Shown: piece by piece, positions 23,808-33,144 of the stretch
Position numbering within the stretch: the first letter of the stretch is position 1
How the letters are laid out: each line of letters opens with the position of its first letter
IMG/VR virus record: IMGVR_UViG_3300027782_000027
Span: 62,001 to 126,000 of that record
Length of the DNA stretch: 64,000 nucleotides
Source of the DNA: a virus
Direction: 5' to 3' (one strand)
Made by a program: the position numbers and the translations under genes
The notes under the pieces: model-generated
What the model was told of the DNA's origin: nothing
Database searches by the model: none
Seen by the model: the letters and a program-made list of their open reading frames with translations, nothing else

Positions 23808-24632
23808 TTAAAAAACAGGTATTGTTTCAGCTTTACATCCTCCAAACCACCATATACATTCTGAAAATGTACTGAGACGATTGCAAACCAACATATCACA
23901 TTTTGAGGCTATTAACATACTGGCTGCGGAATATTGCATTTGAGTAACATTATTTGGTTTAGTATAAGTTATTACATTATAGTCTTTTAAGTATTCTAAA
24001 TATTCAGGTAAAACACTGTCGTTATCTGAAGTAAGAAAAATAGTTTTTACTTTTGGTAAAAATTCATTAATTGCATTTTTATAAGTTTCAAAATTATAAT
24101 CTCTAATAACACCGTCTCGAATACTTGTACAGTTTGGAGGGTCAAATTGATGAGTCCAAGTTCTTATTTGTATGGTAAGTAATGGGTATTCAAAATCTTT
24201 TGATACTCTCTCAACTTCAGATAATACTTCAGGTCTCCATTTAATTTTACCAATTCCTTTTTGTATTCTATTAAATACTGTATTACATATTAAATTTCTA
24301 TTAAAAAACCAATCAATTGAATGTGTCGAAAATAAATATGATAAATTTTTGTTGACGATATTTGGATGGTCTCCTAATGATTTCGCATCATTTATTAAAT
24401 CCGGTTGTTCATTTTCTTCTGATTTTAAAATAAGAAATCTTGCAGAAATAAACGATTGACCAAATTCATGAGAACCATGACAAATTAAACTATCGTCTAA
24501 AATTTCTTGATAATCAGCATCAAAATGAGCATCAAATCTAGGTAAAAGATTAGTTTCACCTATACTTAAAGCTGTAACAAAAGATTTTAAAACATTACAT
24601 AAACCAGATTTTATTTCTACTGTAAATTTCAT
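23808..24632 (-). CDS. Glycosyltransferase, fucosyltransferase-like (GT-B)
   Basis: The product has 274 residues from the ATG at 24632, chosen because the protein then starts MKFTVEIKSGLCNVLKSF without overlapping the upstream gene. An in-frame ATG at 24654-24656 gives eight more residues. The pattern LLTIQIRTWTHQFDPP, KTIFLTSDNDSVLPEYLEYL and MLVCNRLSTFSECIWWFG recalls the NodZ/GT23-type and O-fucosyltransferase motifs (IRRxD, SDN, STFS). A GDP-6-deoxyhexose donor would fit the neighbouring GDP-mannose dehydratase. The family call is moderate. Confidence 0.6.
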   Translation of the reverse strand: MKFTVEIKSGLCNVLKSFVTALSIGETNLLPRFDAHFDADYQEILDDSLICHGSHEFGQSFISARFLILKSEENEQPDLINDAKSLGDHPNIVNKNLSYLFSTHSIDWFFNRNLICNTVFNRIQKGIGKIKWRPEVLSEVERVSKDFEYPLLTIQIRTWTHQFDPPNCTSIRDGVIRDYNFETYKNAINEFLPKVKTIFLTSDNDSVLPEYLEYLKDYNVITYTKPNNVTQMQYSAASMLIASKCDMLVCNRLSTFSECIWWFGGCKAETIPVF

Positions 24633-24639
24633 ATATATT

Positions 24640-25563
24640 TTATTTAACAAATTCATTAATTAAATTAATCCATTTTTCACGACAACGCTCTAATGTGTAT
24701 TCTTTTGAATAATATTCACGTGGTGTAAATAATTGACGATTATTTGTAACATATCTTATTGTTTCAGGAAAATCTTCGTCATTAGCAACTAATCCCCATG
24801 TTTCATCATCTTTTCTATCTAAATAACACCCCATAGGTCTTGCGACCATTGGTATATTACACGCACCTATTTCTATCCCAGCAAAATGACCTTCTTCATT
24901 TCCCGATGTACAAATACCACATACTGATGAATTAATTAAAAGTCTAACTGTAGTTGTGTCAACTCTATTAAATATTTTTACCCTATCTTTACTATGAGAA
25001 GGAATAATATCAATTGTTGTATTATCTTTCATTACTAAACAAAAATTAAAATCAGGCATTTGCTCAATTAGATTTAAAACTCTATGAAATCCTTTTTTTT
25101 CATTAGAAGAATCACCTATAAAAATAATTGAATTAGGTAAAACATCAGGATGTTTTTCAGGGATGGGTTTAAAAAAATCAAAATCAGAAGATTGTTCAAT
25201 TATCCTTACGTTTTTTGGATTAATTCTTTCTTTGTATATATTATACGTTTCTTTTGATGCAAATACCACACATGTACATGAATTTATGACTTCAGTCTGC
25301 ATTGGATTGTTCATAGTATCTTGTATTAAACAAAATGTTGGAACATCAATATTAAGTTTACGAAAATAACTACCGTTTCTAATTATATAATCTGGGCGAT
25401 TCTCAATTGATTCTATTCTATCTGCTAATATAGAATAATCTGTATATCCATCGCATTTATCTTGAAGATTGGGAAACCAATCTAATAAGTCATGCCAAAA
25501 TGTTCTTGTATTAGGAATACAAGTCAATCTATCATTAACTAACCACCCAATTTTGTTTTTCAT
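24640..25563 (-). CDS. Glycosyltransferase, GT4-like
   Basis: The product has 307 residues of GT-B type. The C-terminal Rossmann half is clear: PNSIIFIGDSSNEKKGFHRV, then DRVKIFNRVDTTTVRLLINS and CTSGNEEGHFAGIEIGACNI with the ExxxxxE-type nucleotide-sugar site. The short N-terminal half has LIQDTMNNPMQTEVINSCTC. The donor sugar is unknown. The leader contains a second A-tract microsatellite. Confidence 0.78.
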   Translation of the reverse strand: MKNKIGWLVNDRLTCIPNTRTFWHDLLDWFPNLQDKCDGYTDYSILADRIESIENRPDYIIRNGSYFRKLNIDVPTFCLIQDTMNNPMQTEVINSCTCVVFASKETYNIYKERINPKNVRIIEQSSDFDFFKPIPEKHPDVLPNSIIFIGDSSNEKKGFHRVLNLIEQMPDFNFCLVMKDNTTIDIIPSHSKDRVKIFNRVDTTTVRLLINSSVCGICTSGNEEGHFAGIEIGACNIPMVARPMGCYLDRKDDETWGLVANDEDFPETIRYVTNNRQLFTPREYYSKEYTLERCREKWINLINEFVK

Positions 25564-25568
25564 AATAT

Positions 25569-25597
25569 ATTTTATTTTTTATTTTTTATTTTTTATA
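25569..25597. repeat. A/T microsatellite before a glycosyltransferase start
   Basis: Tandem TATTTTTT units on the plus strand ((AAAAAAT)n on the minus strand) span the stop of the GDP-mannose dehydratase gene and the leader of the gene starting at 25563. Confidence 0.8.
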
Positions 25598-26557
25598 AAT
25601 GTCTAACCAATAATTTATCATTTCGTCCATCATCGTTTCAAAAGTATATTCAGGTTTCCATCCTAAAGACCTAATTTTACTTGAGTCTCCTTTAAGATAT
25701 GGTAATTCTTCAGGTCTTAAAAACTTATCATTTTGAACAACGTAGTTTTTATAATTTAAATTTAATTTACTAAAAACATATTCACACATATCTCTAACTG
25801 ACCTAGATTCTCCAGTGGCAACAACTAAATCGACTGGATTATCTTGTTGTAATATTAAATGCATTGCTTTTACATAGTCTTTTGAATGTCCCCAGTCTCT
25901 GTAAGAATCCATGTTACCAAGTTCTAATTTATCAGATAAACCTAAACTTATCATCACCGCGGCTTTAACTACTTTATTGGTAACAAAATTAGAACCTCTA
26001 CGAGGAGATTCATGATTGAATAAAATACCATTGTTGGCATGTAAATTATACGCATTTCTATAATTTCGAACAATGTTATACCCAAATACTTTACTACACC
26101 CATATGGTGAAACTGGATTCATATGAGTTGTTTCTCTTTGATATCCATCAGGGTCTACCGAACTTCCAAACATTTCCGAACTACTCGCTTGATAAAATTT
26201 TGATTTAGGACAAATTCTACGATAAGCGTCTAAAATATTTAAAACACCTAAAGAATTAACTTGTGATGTAAATTGTGGGATATCATAACTAATACGTACA
26301 TGACTTTGAGCTGCTAAATTGTATATCTCATCAGGTTGTATTTCATTTAATAATCTTTCAATATTAGATTGGTCTAATAAGTCACCATAATATATATTTA
26401 TTTTGTCTCGAATTTCGTCAAGTCTACTTTGTTGATGTTCAGGTGTGGAATTTCTTCGTATAATACCATGAACTTCATATCCTAATGATAAAAGATATTC
26501 TGCTAGATATGACCCATCTTGGCCACTCACACCGGTTATAAATGCACGTTTAATCAT
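25586..26557 (-). CDS. gmd: GDP-mannose 4,6-dehydratase
   Basis: The product has 323 residues and is very well conserved: FITGVSGQDGSYLAEYLLSL, HGIIRRNS, NLAAQSHVRISYDIPQFT, YQASSSEMFGSS, the catalytic YGCSK, FNHESPRRGSNFVTNKVVKA and YRDWGHSKDYVKAMHLILQQ. It converts GDP-mannose to GDP-4-keto-6-deoxymannose, the precursor of GDP-fucose, GDP-rhamnose, GDP-perosamine and related sugars. A host supply of GDP-mannose is assumed. The next step could be the RmlD-like reductase (21545-22369) or the aminotransferase next door. Confidence 0.96.
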   Translation of the reverse strand: MIKRAFITGVSGQDGSYLAEYLLSLGYEVHGIIRRNSTPEHQQSRLDEIRDKINIYYGDLLDQSNIERLLNEIQPDEIYNLAAQSHVRISYDIPQFTSQVNSLGVLNILDAYRRICPKSKFYQASSSEMFGSSVDPDGYQRETTHMNPVSPYGCSKVFGYNIVRNYRNAYNLHANNGILFNHESPRRGSNFVTNKVVKAAVMISLGLSDKLELGNMDSYRDWGHSKDYVKAMHLILQQDNPVDLVVATGESRSVRDMCEYVFSKLNLNYKNYVVQNDKFLRPEELPYLKGDSSKIRSLGWKPEYTFETMMDEMINYWLDIYKK

Positions 26558-26566
26558 ATTTTATTT

Positions 26567-27190
26567 TTAACTTTTAAAAAAATTCATTTTAGTCAAATCT
26601 GGCCAATCCTCATATTTCCATTTTTTAGGATTTGTATTAATAGCGTTAGATAATTTATCTAATCCTAATTTGGCAGTCTCAGGAGTCATATAGTAATGGT
26701 AACCCATAGTATCAATATTTTGTTCTCTCCATGGAATATTGGGTAGTCTGCCGTCATAACTCATTTTTTTTAACTGAATAGCATCTTGTTCGTTGTCCAA
26801 AAGAATCATACCACCTCTACCTAAACTTAAATGTTTTTGAAATTGAAAACTTAAACACATATATGTGTTTGGAATATAACTGTCTTTTTTCCACAATACT
26901 GCAGCGTCAATTATTCTTTTTTCTTCGTAATTTAAAGTGTAATAATCTTCCCATTTTTCATCTCTCCAATTTAATCCAATTCCCAATTTTTTAGACAACA
27001 TGGGTATGGATAAATAAGTTCGTAATGGGACATTAATTTTAGTAGTATTTGTTAGTCTTAAACATAACTCGATACCATGGGTACAACTATCTACAGCAAC
27101 TGCATAAGGGGCATTGTAAAATTGTGATATTTTTTTTTCAAATTCCGTCACAGTATCCATATTCACTTGTTCCATAAGATTAGTAATCAT
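26567..27190 (-). CDS. Short DegT/DnrJ/EryC1-type aminotransferase
   Basis: The product has 207 residues, little more than half the usual ~370. It keeps the family landmarks: YAVAVDSCTHGIELCLRL (cofactor phosphate region), IIDAAVLW with Asp95 in the place of the PLP-ring Asp, and the Schiff-base block LSFQFQKHLSLGRGGM with Lys119. Much of the C-terminal small domain is missing, yet there is no visible frameshift, so it looks like a compacted enzyme rather than a pseudogene. With GDP-4-keto-6-deoxymannose it could make GDP-perosamine, an inference. The start overlaps the upstream stop by 11 bases; Met6 is an alternative. Confidence 0.72.
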   Translation of the reverse strand: MITNLMEQVNMDTVTEFEKKISQFYNAPYAVAVDSCTHGIELCLRLTNTTKINVPLRTYLSIPMLSKKLGIGLNWRDEKWEDYYTLNYEEKRIIDAAVLWKKDSYIPNTYMCLSFQFQKHLSLGRGGMILLDNEQDAIQLKKMSYDGRLPNIPWREQNIDTMGYHYYMTPETAKLGLDKLSNAINTNPKKWKYEDWPDLTKMNFFKS

Positions 27191-27704
27191 ATCCTAATTT
27201 TTTTGCATTGTAAAGTATTCTTGTACTATCTATTTTTTTAACTAAAATTGCTGGATTTCCTTTATATACCCCCCATTCTTCAGTATCACCCATTAATAAA
27301 CTACCTGCAGATAATAGAACACCCCGTCTTAATCTTGAGCCGGGTAATACAATAGAATTTGTTCCGATATTAGAAAATTCTTCCATAAAAACAGGTTTAA
27401 TTATTTGAGTACCTTTTAATTCTTCAGGTATCATTGCTCCAAATAATCCACTATCATCAAATCTATCTGAACCACATACAATTCTAGCTCCGGCCATTAT
27501 GTTATTAAACCCTTTAGCCGTAAAATCTGAGTTTTTACCACCTATAATTGTCACATAAGGACTAATATGTGTATAATCACTAATATATAATTTTGTGGTA
27601 CAATAAAATCCTTTATCTATTGCAACATGATTACCTATAACACAATTATTTTTTTCTTTTATTATTATATCTAAATCTAAAACAACATCATTACCTATTT
27701 TCAT
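27180..27704 (-). CDS. Hexapeptide-repeat acetyltransferase
   Basis: The product has 174 residues with a left-handed beta-helix pattern: VVLDLDIIIKEKNNCVIGNH, TKLYISDYTHISPYVTIIGG and GTNSIVLPGSRLRRGVLLSA. This fits sugar O- or N-acetyltransferases of the WbbJ/NeuD type. Next to an aminotransferase, an N-acetyltransferase acting on an amino-deoxysugar is plausible. The ATG at 27704 overlaps the upstream TGA by one base; the TTG at 27707 is less likely. Confidence 0.82.
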   Translation of the reverse strand: MKIGNDVVLDLDIIIKEKNNCVIGNHVAIDKGFYCTTKLYISDYTHISPYVTIIGGKNSDFTAKGFNNIMAGARIVCGSDRFDDSGLFGAMIPEELKGTQIIKPVFMEEFSNIGTNSIVLPGSRLRRGVLLSAGSLLMGDTEEWGVYKGNPAILVKKIDSTRILYNAKKLGYDY

Positions 27705-28114
27705 CAAATAAAAGTTTTATCAATTGTTTGACCAAAATACGGCCCTGTTTTATATTCATATACAATAGTATCGTCTTCTAAAATCAAATAATTATGACCA
27801 CCATTAAATGTAAAACTAATATCACCTGCGGATAATATAGGTTCTGCAATCACATTATCATCAATGTCATAGAAAATACATTTTACCTTTCCTTTTATAA
27901 CACACCAACTTTCTTGAGGTATATAATTTTCGTCATGTCTTGGGATTATGTTATGTTTGTGAGGTTTAAATGTGTGTCCTTTAGATAATTTTAAACTGGC
28001 ACACTGAAGATAGTTTTTATCAGTACTTAAATCGGTTCTTTTGGAAATAACATCAGATAATCTCACAACTTGATGAAGGAGTTCTCCATTAATTTTAGAA
28101 TATATTTTTTCCAT
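27704..28114 (-). CDS. Cupin-fold protein
   Basis: The product has 136 residues. A single cupin domain is suggested by GHTFKPHKHNIIPRHDENYI (His-rich metal site), ESWCVIKGKVKCIFYDIDDN and ISFTFNGGHNYLILEDDTIV. It may be a sugar isomerase/epimerase or a sugar-binding cupin. It sits between glycosyltransferases and the acetyltransferase, so a role in the same pathway is likely, though no reaction can be assigned. Confidence 0.65.
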   Translation of the reverse strand: MEKIYSKINGELLHQVVRLSDVISKRTDLSTDKNYLQCASLKLSKGHTFKPHKHNIIPRHDENYIPQESWCVIKGKVKCIFYDIDDNVIAEPILSAGDISFTFNGGHNYLILEDDTIVYEYKTGPYFGQTIDKTFI

Positions 28115-28137
28115 ATTATTTTTTTAATTTTAACATT

Positions 28138-28866
28138 TTAATCATCTTTTTCACCTTCTTGTATGTGGTATACTAATGAATCAAAAACAGTTACGTGTTT
28201 CATACCATAGTTTGATTCAAGTTTTCTAAAGTACCAGTCATCTCCACTTTGTACGACCCAACCGTTTAATGTTCCAATTCCGTCAGGGTAAATATTACCT
28301 TCAGGGTACTTACCACTCTCTAAAAATCTTGTTTTTTCAAGTATACATGGCATATATAATCCACCTGAATAAATTTTATCTTCTCTTATTGTTGTATTTA
28401 CCTTTTCCCAAAGTTCGAAATCAATATTATTTGGGTGTTTTCCACAATTAATACTTAATCCATATGTTCCACTTCCCATTTTTCCGCTTTCAACTAATCT
28501 AGATGTCGGAATATTAATTCCATCATGATGTTTTAATAAATTTTCTAACCAACCATCACTAAAAACCATATCAGAATTGACGAAACATATATTGTCATAT
28601 TCACTGGTTTCACCCGCAAAATTCCAACATCGATATACTCGATTTAAATAATAATCATTAGGTTTTGTGTCATTATAAATTGTATATGGAATATCTAAAG
28701 TTTTTAATTTATCTAAAATTTCTTGTGTTGCGTCATTCGCTACAATTCTCAAACTAACATCCCACCCATTAACCTTACATTTGTTACTTTTTAATTCATT
28801 ATAAATTAATTCTAAATAGTCAATTGATTTAAAAATTAATGAAATTATTTCAACGTTTTTTTTCAT
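28138..28866 (-). CDS. Glycosyltransferase, GT2-like
   Basis: The product has 242 residues of GT-A type. It starts NVEIISLIFKSIDYLELIYN, has the metal-site region YDNICFVNSDMVFSDGWLEN (NSD in place of DxD) and ends with a block around SGDDWYFRKLESNYGMKHVT and a final VYHIQEGE. Such proteins transfer sugars from nucleotide donors; the acceptor is unknown. It lies 4 bases from the upstream GT17-like gene. Confidence 0.75.
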   Translation of the reverse strand: MKKNVEIISLIFKSIDYLELIYNELKSNKCKVNGWDVSLRIVANDATQEILDKLKTLDIPYTIYNDTKPNDYYLNRVYRCWNFAGETSEYDNICFVNSDMVFSDGWLENLLKHHDGINIPTSRLVESGKMGSGTYGLSINCGKHPNNIDFELWEKVNTTIREDKIYSGGLYMPCILEKTRFLESGKYPEGNIYPDGIGTLNGWVVQSGDDWYFRKLESNYGMKHVTVFDSLVYHIQEGEKDD

Positions 28867-28870
28867 GTAT

Positions 28871-29659
28871 TTATTTTTTGTATAAAAAATCAGGATATAA
28901 TTCTAAAAATTTATCCATAGATTTTGGTTTATCTTTTGTTATATCAACAATTTCTTTTTTAGCATAATCATCGGTACGATTCCATAAGTCAGTTTGATTT
29001 TTCATTTTACTTTCTATTTCAGAAGGATTACCAACATTATCAATTATCAAAGATGATTCTGCAATATTTTCAACTTTATATCTAATTCTCTCAGGCCCTC
29101 CCATAAAACTATAATGCCATCCTCCGTGAAATTTACTATTATAACCATGTCTTGCGGTATTTCTTAATTGTTGTGGTGACTGAAAAGTTCCGTAATTTGC
29201 CATTATTGGTCCATCCCATAAACAATTTTGTTTACAATTTACATAATAATAATACAAATTTTGTTTAAAAGTTACCCACTCATTATTATCAATATTATTA
29301 ACAATTAAATCAGTATTTGGAATTTCATCTAAATCTGAAACAATTATTTTATCACCTATTGACGCATGGTCAACTAAACCTCTCATTATACAATTTCTTT
29401 GGTAATTTTCAGGCACCCATATATTATCTGAAGAATATACCGGTAAATCCTCAACTTTAACATGTATTATTTTATCAAGATATTCTTTAAAAAGTTCTTT
29501 ATTTTTTTCAAAAATAAATTCTTTAGGATTTCCGGTATGTGTTTTATTAGATTCAACTATTACAAAATAATCTACAACAGGATTTAACTCCATTAATCGT
29601 AGGTGTAATAATTCTATTTCATTAAAAAATTTAAAACAATCAAATATTTTTTTAGACAT
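28871..29659 (-). CDS. Glycosyltransferase family 17-like
   Basis: The product has 262 residues. The GT17 pattern (beta-1,4-N-acetylglucosaminyltransferase-like) is clear: IFDCFKFFNEIELLHLRLME, VVDYFVIVESNKTHTGNPKE, then DKIIVSDLDEIPNTDLI with a DxDE metal site and GGWHYSFMGGPERIRYKVEN. In bacteria and giant viruses this family builds surface glycans. A UDP-GlcNAc or related donor is a family-based inference. Confidence 0.88.
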   Translation of the reverse strand: MSKKIFDCFKFFNEIELLHLRLMELNPVVDYFVIVESNKTHTGNPKEFIFEKNKELFKEYLDKIIHVKVEDLPVYSSDNIWVPENYQRNCIMRGLVDHASIGDKIIVSDLDEIPNTDLIVNNIDNNEWVTFKQNLYYYYVNCKQNCLWDGPIMANYGTFQSPQQLRNTARHGYNSKFHGGWHYSFMGGPERIRYKVENIAESSLIIDNVGNPSEIESKMKNQTDLWNRTDDYAKKEIVDITKDKPKSMDKFLELYPDFLYKK

Positions 29660-30455
29660 TATTTATAGAGTATTTATTTTCAATTTTAGTAACATAATTA
29701 AATAAGTAATTATTTTTATTCCACATTTCCCAAAATTTATTATCCATATTTACTCGATTTGTTACTGTCGCATTTTTATCATTTCCGTAATGCCATAAAT
29801 GAAGTGCTACAAAATCATCAATGAACCTAACATTTAATTTAATACGAATTCTATGTATAAATTCATCATCATCAAACGCCACTCCAGATGCAAATCTTTC
29901 GTCAAATCCTCCTAATTCTTTTAAATCTTTTTTAGTTATTGCGGTACAAAAATGATAAGATTTTGGTCGATATAATGAATGATTATACCATCCTTCATCA
30001 CCATCATTAACTACTGATATTTTTCTATACGTTGAGGGGTTAATAAATGATTTAAAATCATTCAGTTGTAACACTGCTGATGTTTGAATTTCACTTAAAG
30101 AATAACAAGCAAATGATAAATAATCATTATCAATCAAATTCTTGTTTACAAAATTTAAAATATCATCTGAATGTAAACATTCAGGATTTTGTATAATAAT
30201 TTTATCACCTAACGCTTGATTAAATCCGATGTTAAAGGGAACACATGGATTTACATACCATTTATCTTTTTTTTCTAATCTAATAATTTTTAAAAAAGGA
30301 AATTCGTTTACCAAATCTTCTAATCTTTCATCTTCGTGACTACAGTCATCAACTGCAATAACTTCAAAATCAGTAAAACTACTTTTTTTAAAACTTTCTA
30401 ATGTTTTAATAAATATTTTTTTTCGATTGTGATATGCGGTAACGATAGAAATCAT
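29652..30455 (-). CDS. Glycosyltransferase family 2
   Basis: The product has 267 residues. A standard GT2 start, ISIVTAYHNRKKIFIKTLES, is followed by VIAVDDCSHEDERLEDLV (DD) and PFNIGFNQALGDKIIIQNPE. Later TAITKKDLKELGGFDERFAS and the acidic FDDDEFIHRIR complete the family signature. Both ends overlap neighbours by a few bases, so it is tightly coupled in the operon. Confidence 0.87.
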   Translation of the reverse strand: MISIVTAYHNRKKIFIKTLESFKKSSFTDFEVIAVDDCSHEDERLEDLVNEFPFLKIIRLEKKDKWYVNPCVPFNIGFNQALGDKIIIQNPECLHSDDILNFVNKNLIDNDYLSFACYSLSEIQTSAVLQLNDFKSFINPSTYRKISVVNDGDEGWYNHSLYRPKSYHFCTAITKKDLKELGGFDERFASGVAFDDDEFIHRIRIKLNVRFIDDFVALHLWHYGNDKNATVTNRVNMDNKFWEMWNKNNYLFNYVTKIENKYSINNV

Positions 30456-31510
30456 AATTTTTCTTTTAATATTTCAATAATTTTGTCTGATGTTTTACCA
30501 TCTCCTAACCAATCTGTGTTTGAGTTATAATTTGATAGATAATTAAATGAATCAATCCACGAAACATCTAATTCATTTACATTAATCATATATGAACATC
30601 CATACTCAACCGATTCAGGCCTTTCAGTAAAATCTCTCGGTACAATAACTGGAGTGTTAAATAAACAAGGTTCTTCTTGAGCTGTGCCTGAATCTGAAAT
30701 TATAAATTTAGAATGATACATTTCATTTATATAATTTTTAAAAGATAATAAATTAATTACTTTAATATTTTCTAAATCTAAATTAAATTCGGAAATTTTA
30801 TCAATAGTTCTTTTAAATGATAACATTTCAATAGGTATCCCAAATCTTTGGGAACAAATATTAGCGTAGTTTAATATGTTTTTTAAACGTTCCTTACTAT
30901 TAAAATTTTCAGGTCTATGAATATCTAAAATTATTTTATTATTTTTTTTAGATTTATTTAATTCTATTTTATTTGCAACCTCTTTAATTGTATTTCCTAC
31001 AACATAAATTGATTTTGGATTAATTGATTCTCTAATCAATTTTTCTTTGTAATTATCATGATAAACAAATAAAAGGTCACTACAATGGTCACAAACAATT
31101 CTATTAATTTCTTCAAGCATTCTTTTATCGCCCGACCTCATACCCGCCTCAATGTGAGCAATTTTATACCCCTCTTTTTTAAGAGGTACGGATGCTAATG
31201 CTGAATTTGAATCACCTAAAAAAATTATTAAATCAGGATTTATATTTTCGTTACGAATTAAGTCAATTATTTTGACAGATAAGTCTGCCTGTTGATGAAA
31301 ATGTTCTTTTCCATTTGAACCAATCTCTAAATTAAAATCAGGTTTACGTATTGATAACTCATCAAAAAATACATCTGACAACATTTTATCATAATGTTGT
31401 CCAGTATGTACTAATATATGATTAAAATTATTATCTAATTTTTTAAAAATTTCAGACATTCTGATGAAGTCAGGTCTAATACCAGTAATAGTTATAATTG
31501 TTTTTTTCAT
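30452..31510 (-). CDS. wecB: UDP-N-acetylglucosamine 2-epimerase (non-hydrolysing)
   Basis: The product has 352 residues. Family motifs are ITGIRPDFIRMSEIFKKL, HILVHTGQHYDKMLSDVFF, AHIEAGMRSGDKRMLEEINR and the C-terminal SDSGTAQEEPCLFNTPVIVP followed by RDFTERPE. The enzyme interconverts UDP-GlcNAc and UDP-ManNAc. No UDP-ManNAc dehydrogenase is visible in the window, so the product is probably used directly or passed to host enzymes. Confidence 0.92.
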   Translation of the reverse strand: MKKTIITITGIRPDFIRMSEIFKKLDNNFNHILVHTGQHYDKMLSDVFFDELSIRKPDFNLEIGSNGKEHFHQQADLSVKIIDLIRNENINPDLIIFLGDSNSALASVPLKKEGYKIAHIEAGMRSGDKRMLEEINRIVCDHCSDLLFVYHDNYKEKLIRESINPKSIYVVGNTIKEVANKIELNKSKKNNKIILDIHRPENFNSKERLKNILNYANICSQRFGIPIEMLSFKRTIDKISEFNLDLENIKVINLLSFKNYINEMYHSKFIISDSGTAQEEPCLFNTPVIVPRDFTERPESVEYGCSYMINVNELDVSWIDSFNYLSNYNSNTDWLGDGKTSDKIIEILKEKL

Positions 31511-33144
31511 TTGTTTAAAATATCAAGATATGTTTGTCTTATTGTTTTGGAGACATTTGACGATTTAAATTTATTAATATCGTCAGGAATATTAAATAAT
31601 TCTTTATTAATAATGTTTCCTGTATTATCTACATTATATATCCATCCTGGTTTACCACACATCCACCCCTCAATAGTTGTCCTACCTAAAAGTATTCCGG
31701 CAGTTTCAAAACATTTATGAATATATTTGTCCACATCTAATGTGGGCCCGTGAAATTTAACATGAGAATTTTTAGTTATTTCTGAAAGAAAATTTGATTT
31801 GTTTTCACCAACTAACCATAATTCTTTATTGTTTTCTTTAGTGTGGTCAACTAAATCTCTTATAGTTTTTTCTCGTAAATAATCGATTGAACCAACAAAT
31901 AAAACGTAATTTTCAGAATTTAAATTTTTATTAAAAAATTTAGTTTCATCTATCGGATTATAGATAACATCAACCATGTTATCAGGTATATTAAAATTAG
32001 AAATAATGTGTTCTTTAATCTCAGGTCTAATTGCAATGTATTTTTTAATTGATTGATGAACAACTGGATTTTCTAATTCAATAACCTCAGAATGTATTGT
32101 GGATATTTTATTAACATTTGGATATAACATATTCATTATATCAACAATAGGTTTATGTTGACAATGAATGATATCGAAATGTGTCTCTGAAATTTTATAA
32201 TAATTGTTTGGCATTGATGGTTTAGGACCTTCTGGTGTCATTACAATCCATTTACCATCACCTAATTTATATCCCGGTGTTTCTTTTATATTTTTAACTT
32301 TAATCCCTAATTTAGTTGCCATTAACACTAATGGACCATTAGTTTCGGACGCAACAATTGTAACGTCACAGTTTTGTTTTACCAAATTTTTTGCAAGTTC
32401 AAAAACATACATTTCAGAACCTGTAAATTTCTGAAAAAATAAACATGATATTAACACGTTTAACCTACTATCTTCGGTAAACTTTATTTTTTTAGGTAAA
32501 AATTCTGAATATTTCTCAACAAATAAATTTCTATTTTCCTCCCACTTTTCATTCGTCATTCCAATAGATTTATGTGTTAATCTGATATTAGTTAGAACAC
32601 CAATTTTAACATTCTCTAAGAAATTTTTAAAACAAAAATTAACATCATACATGTGAAACCCACTAACCGTCTCATCAAAATTAAATTTAATCTTTTGTTT
32701 GTTAATTGCTATAAAAACACCGTCAACAACAACTACTTCTTTAATATTATTTCCTAATGAATCAGAATATTTTGATTCCCATTTTTTACCCTCAGATTCA
32801 TGATTTACTATACCATACATCTTTGACCTATCTTCCCACCACATTCCACTTATTGGCATTTCTGTTGTACCTGCCATACCAAATATTCCGTAATCAGGAT
32901 TTTTATCAAATTGTTTAACTAATTTTGATGCCCAATTATTTGTGTCAAAATAGATGTCGTCATGACATAATACAATTATATCAAATTTGGATTCAGATAT
33001 AATTTCGTTATAAACCTCAGAAAGATTTTTTTCACCATTATTGACTTTTTCAATAATTTGAACTTTGGGGTGACCCGAAGATTTTTTTAAATACTCTTGA
33101 AATTCTGAGTTAGAATTTCGTGTGCTATATCCTATTGTTATCAT
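31507..33144 (-). CDS. Two-domain glycosyltransferase (GT2-like plus GT4)
   Basis: The product has 545 residues. Residues ~1-215 are a GT-A domain (ITIGYSTRNSNSEFQEYLKK, DIIVLCHDDIYFDTNNWASK, VVVVDGVFIAINKQKIKF). Residues ~225-545 are a GT-B GT4-type domain (LNVLISCLFFQKFTGSEMYV, YVLFVGSIDYLREKTIRDLV, AGILLGRTTIEGWMCGKPGW with the ExxxxGxP-type site). A fused pair suggests that two successive sugars are added by one protein. It is the first glycan gene downstream of dUTPase and overlaps both neighbours by 4 bases. Confidence 0.85.
   Translation of the reverse strand: MITIGYSTRNSNSEFQEYLKKSSGHPKVQIIEKVNNGEKNLSEVYNEIISESKFDIIVLCHDDIYFDTNNWASKLVKQFDKNPDYGIFGMAGTTEMPISGMWWEDRSKMYGIVNHESEGKKWESKYSDSLGNNIKEVVVVDGVFIAINKQKIKFNFDETVSGFHMYDVNFCFKNFLENVKIGVLTNIRLTHKSIGMTNEKWEENRNLFVEKYSEFLPKKIKFTEDSRLNVLISCLFFQKFTGSEMYVFELAKNLVKQNCDVTIVASETNGPLVLMATKLGIKVKNIKETPGYKLGDGKWIVMTPEGPKPSMPNNYYKISETHFDIIHCQHKPIVDIMNMLYPNVNKISTIHSEVIELENPVVHQSIKKYIAIRPEIKEHIISNFNIPDNMVDVIYNPIDETKFFNKNLNSENYVLFVGSIDYLREKTIRDLVDHTKENNKELWLVGENKSNFLSEITKNSHVKFHGPTLDVDKYIHKCFETAGILLGRTTIEGWMCGKPGWIYNVDNTGNIINKELFNIPDDINKFKSSNVSKTIRQTYLDILNK

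Noticed and set aside
26567-27190. Aminotransferase as a pseudogene
   Set aside because: Short, but the frame is intact, active-site residues are kept, and starts and stops overlap neighbours as in the rest of the operon.
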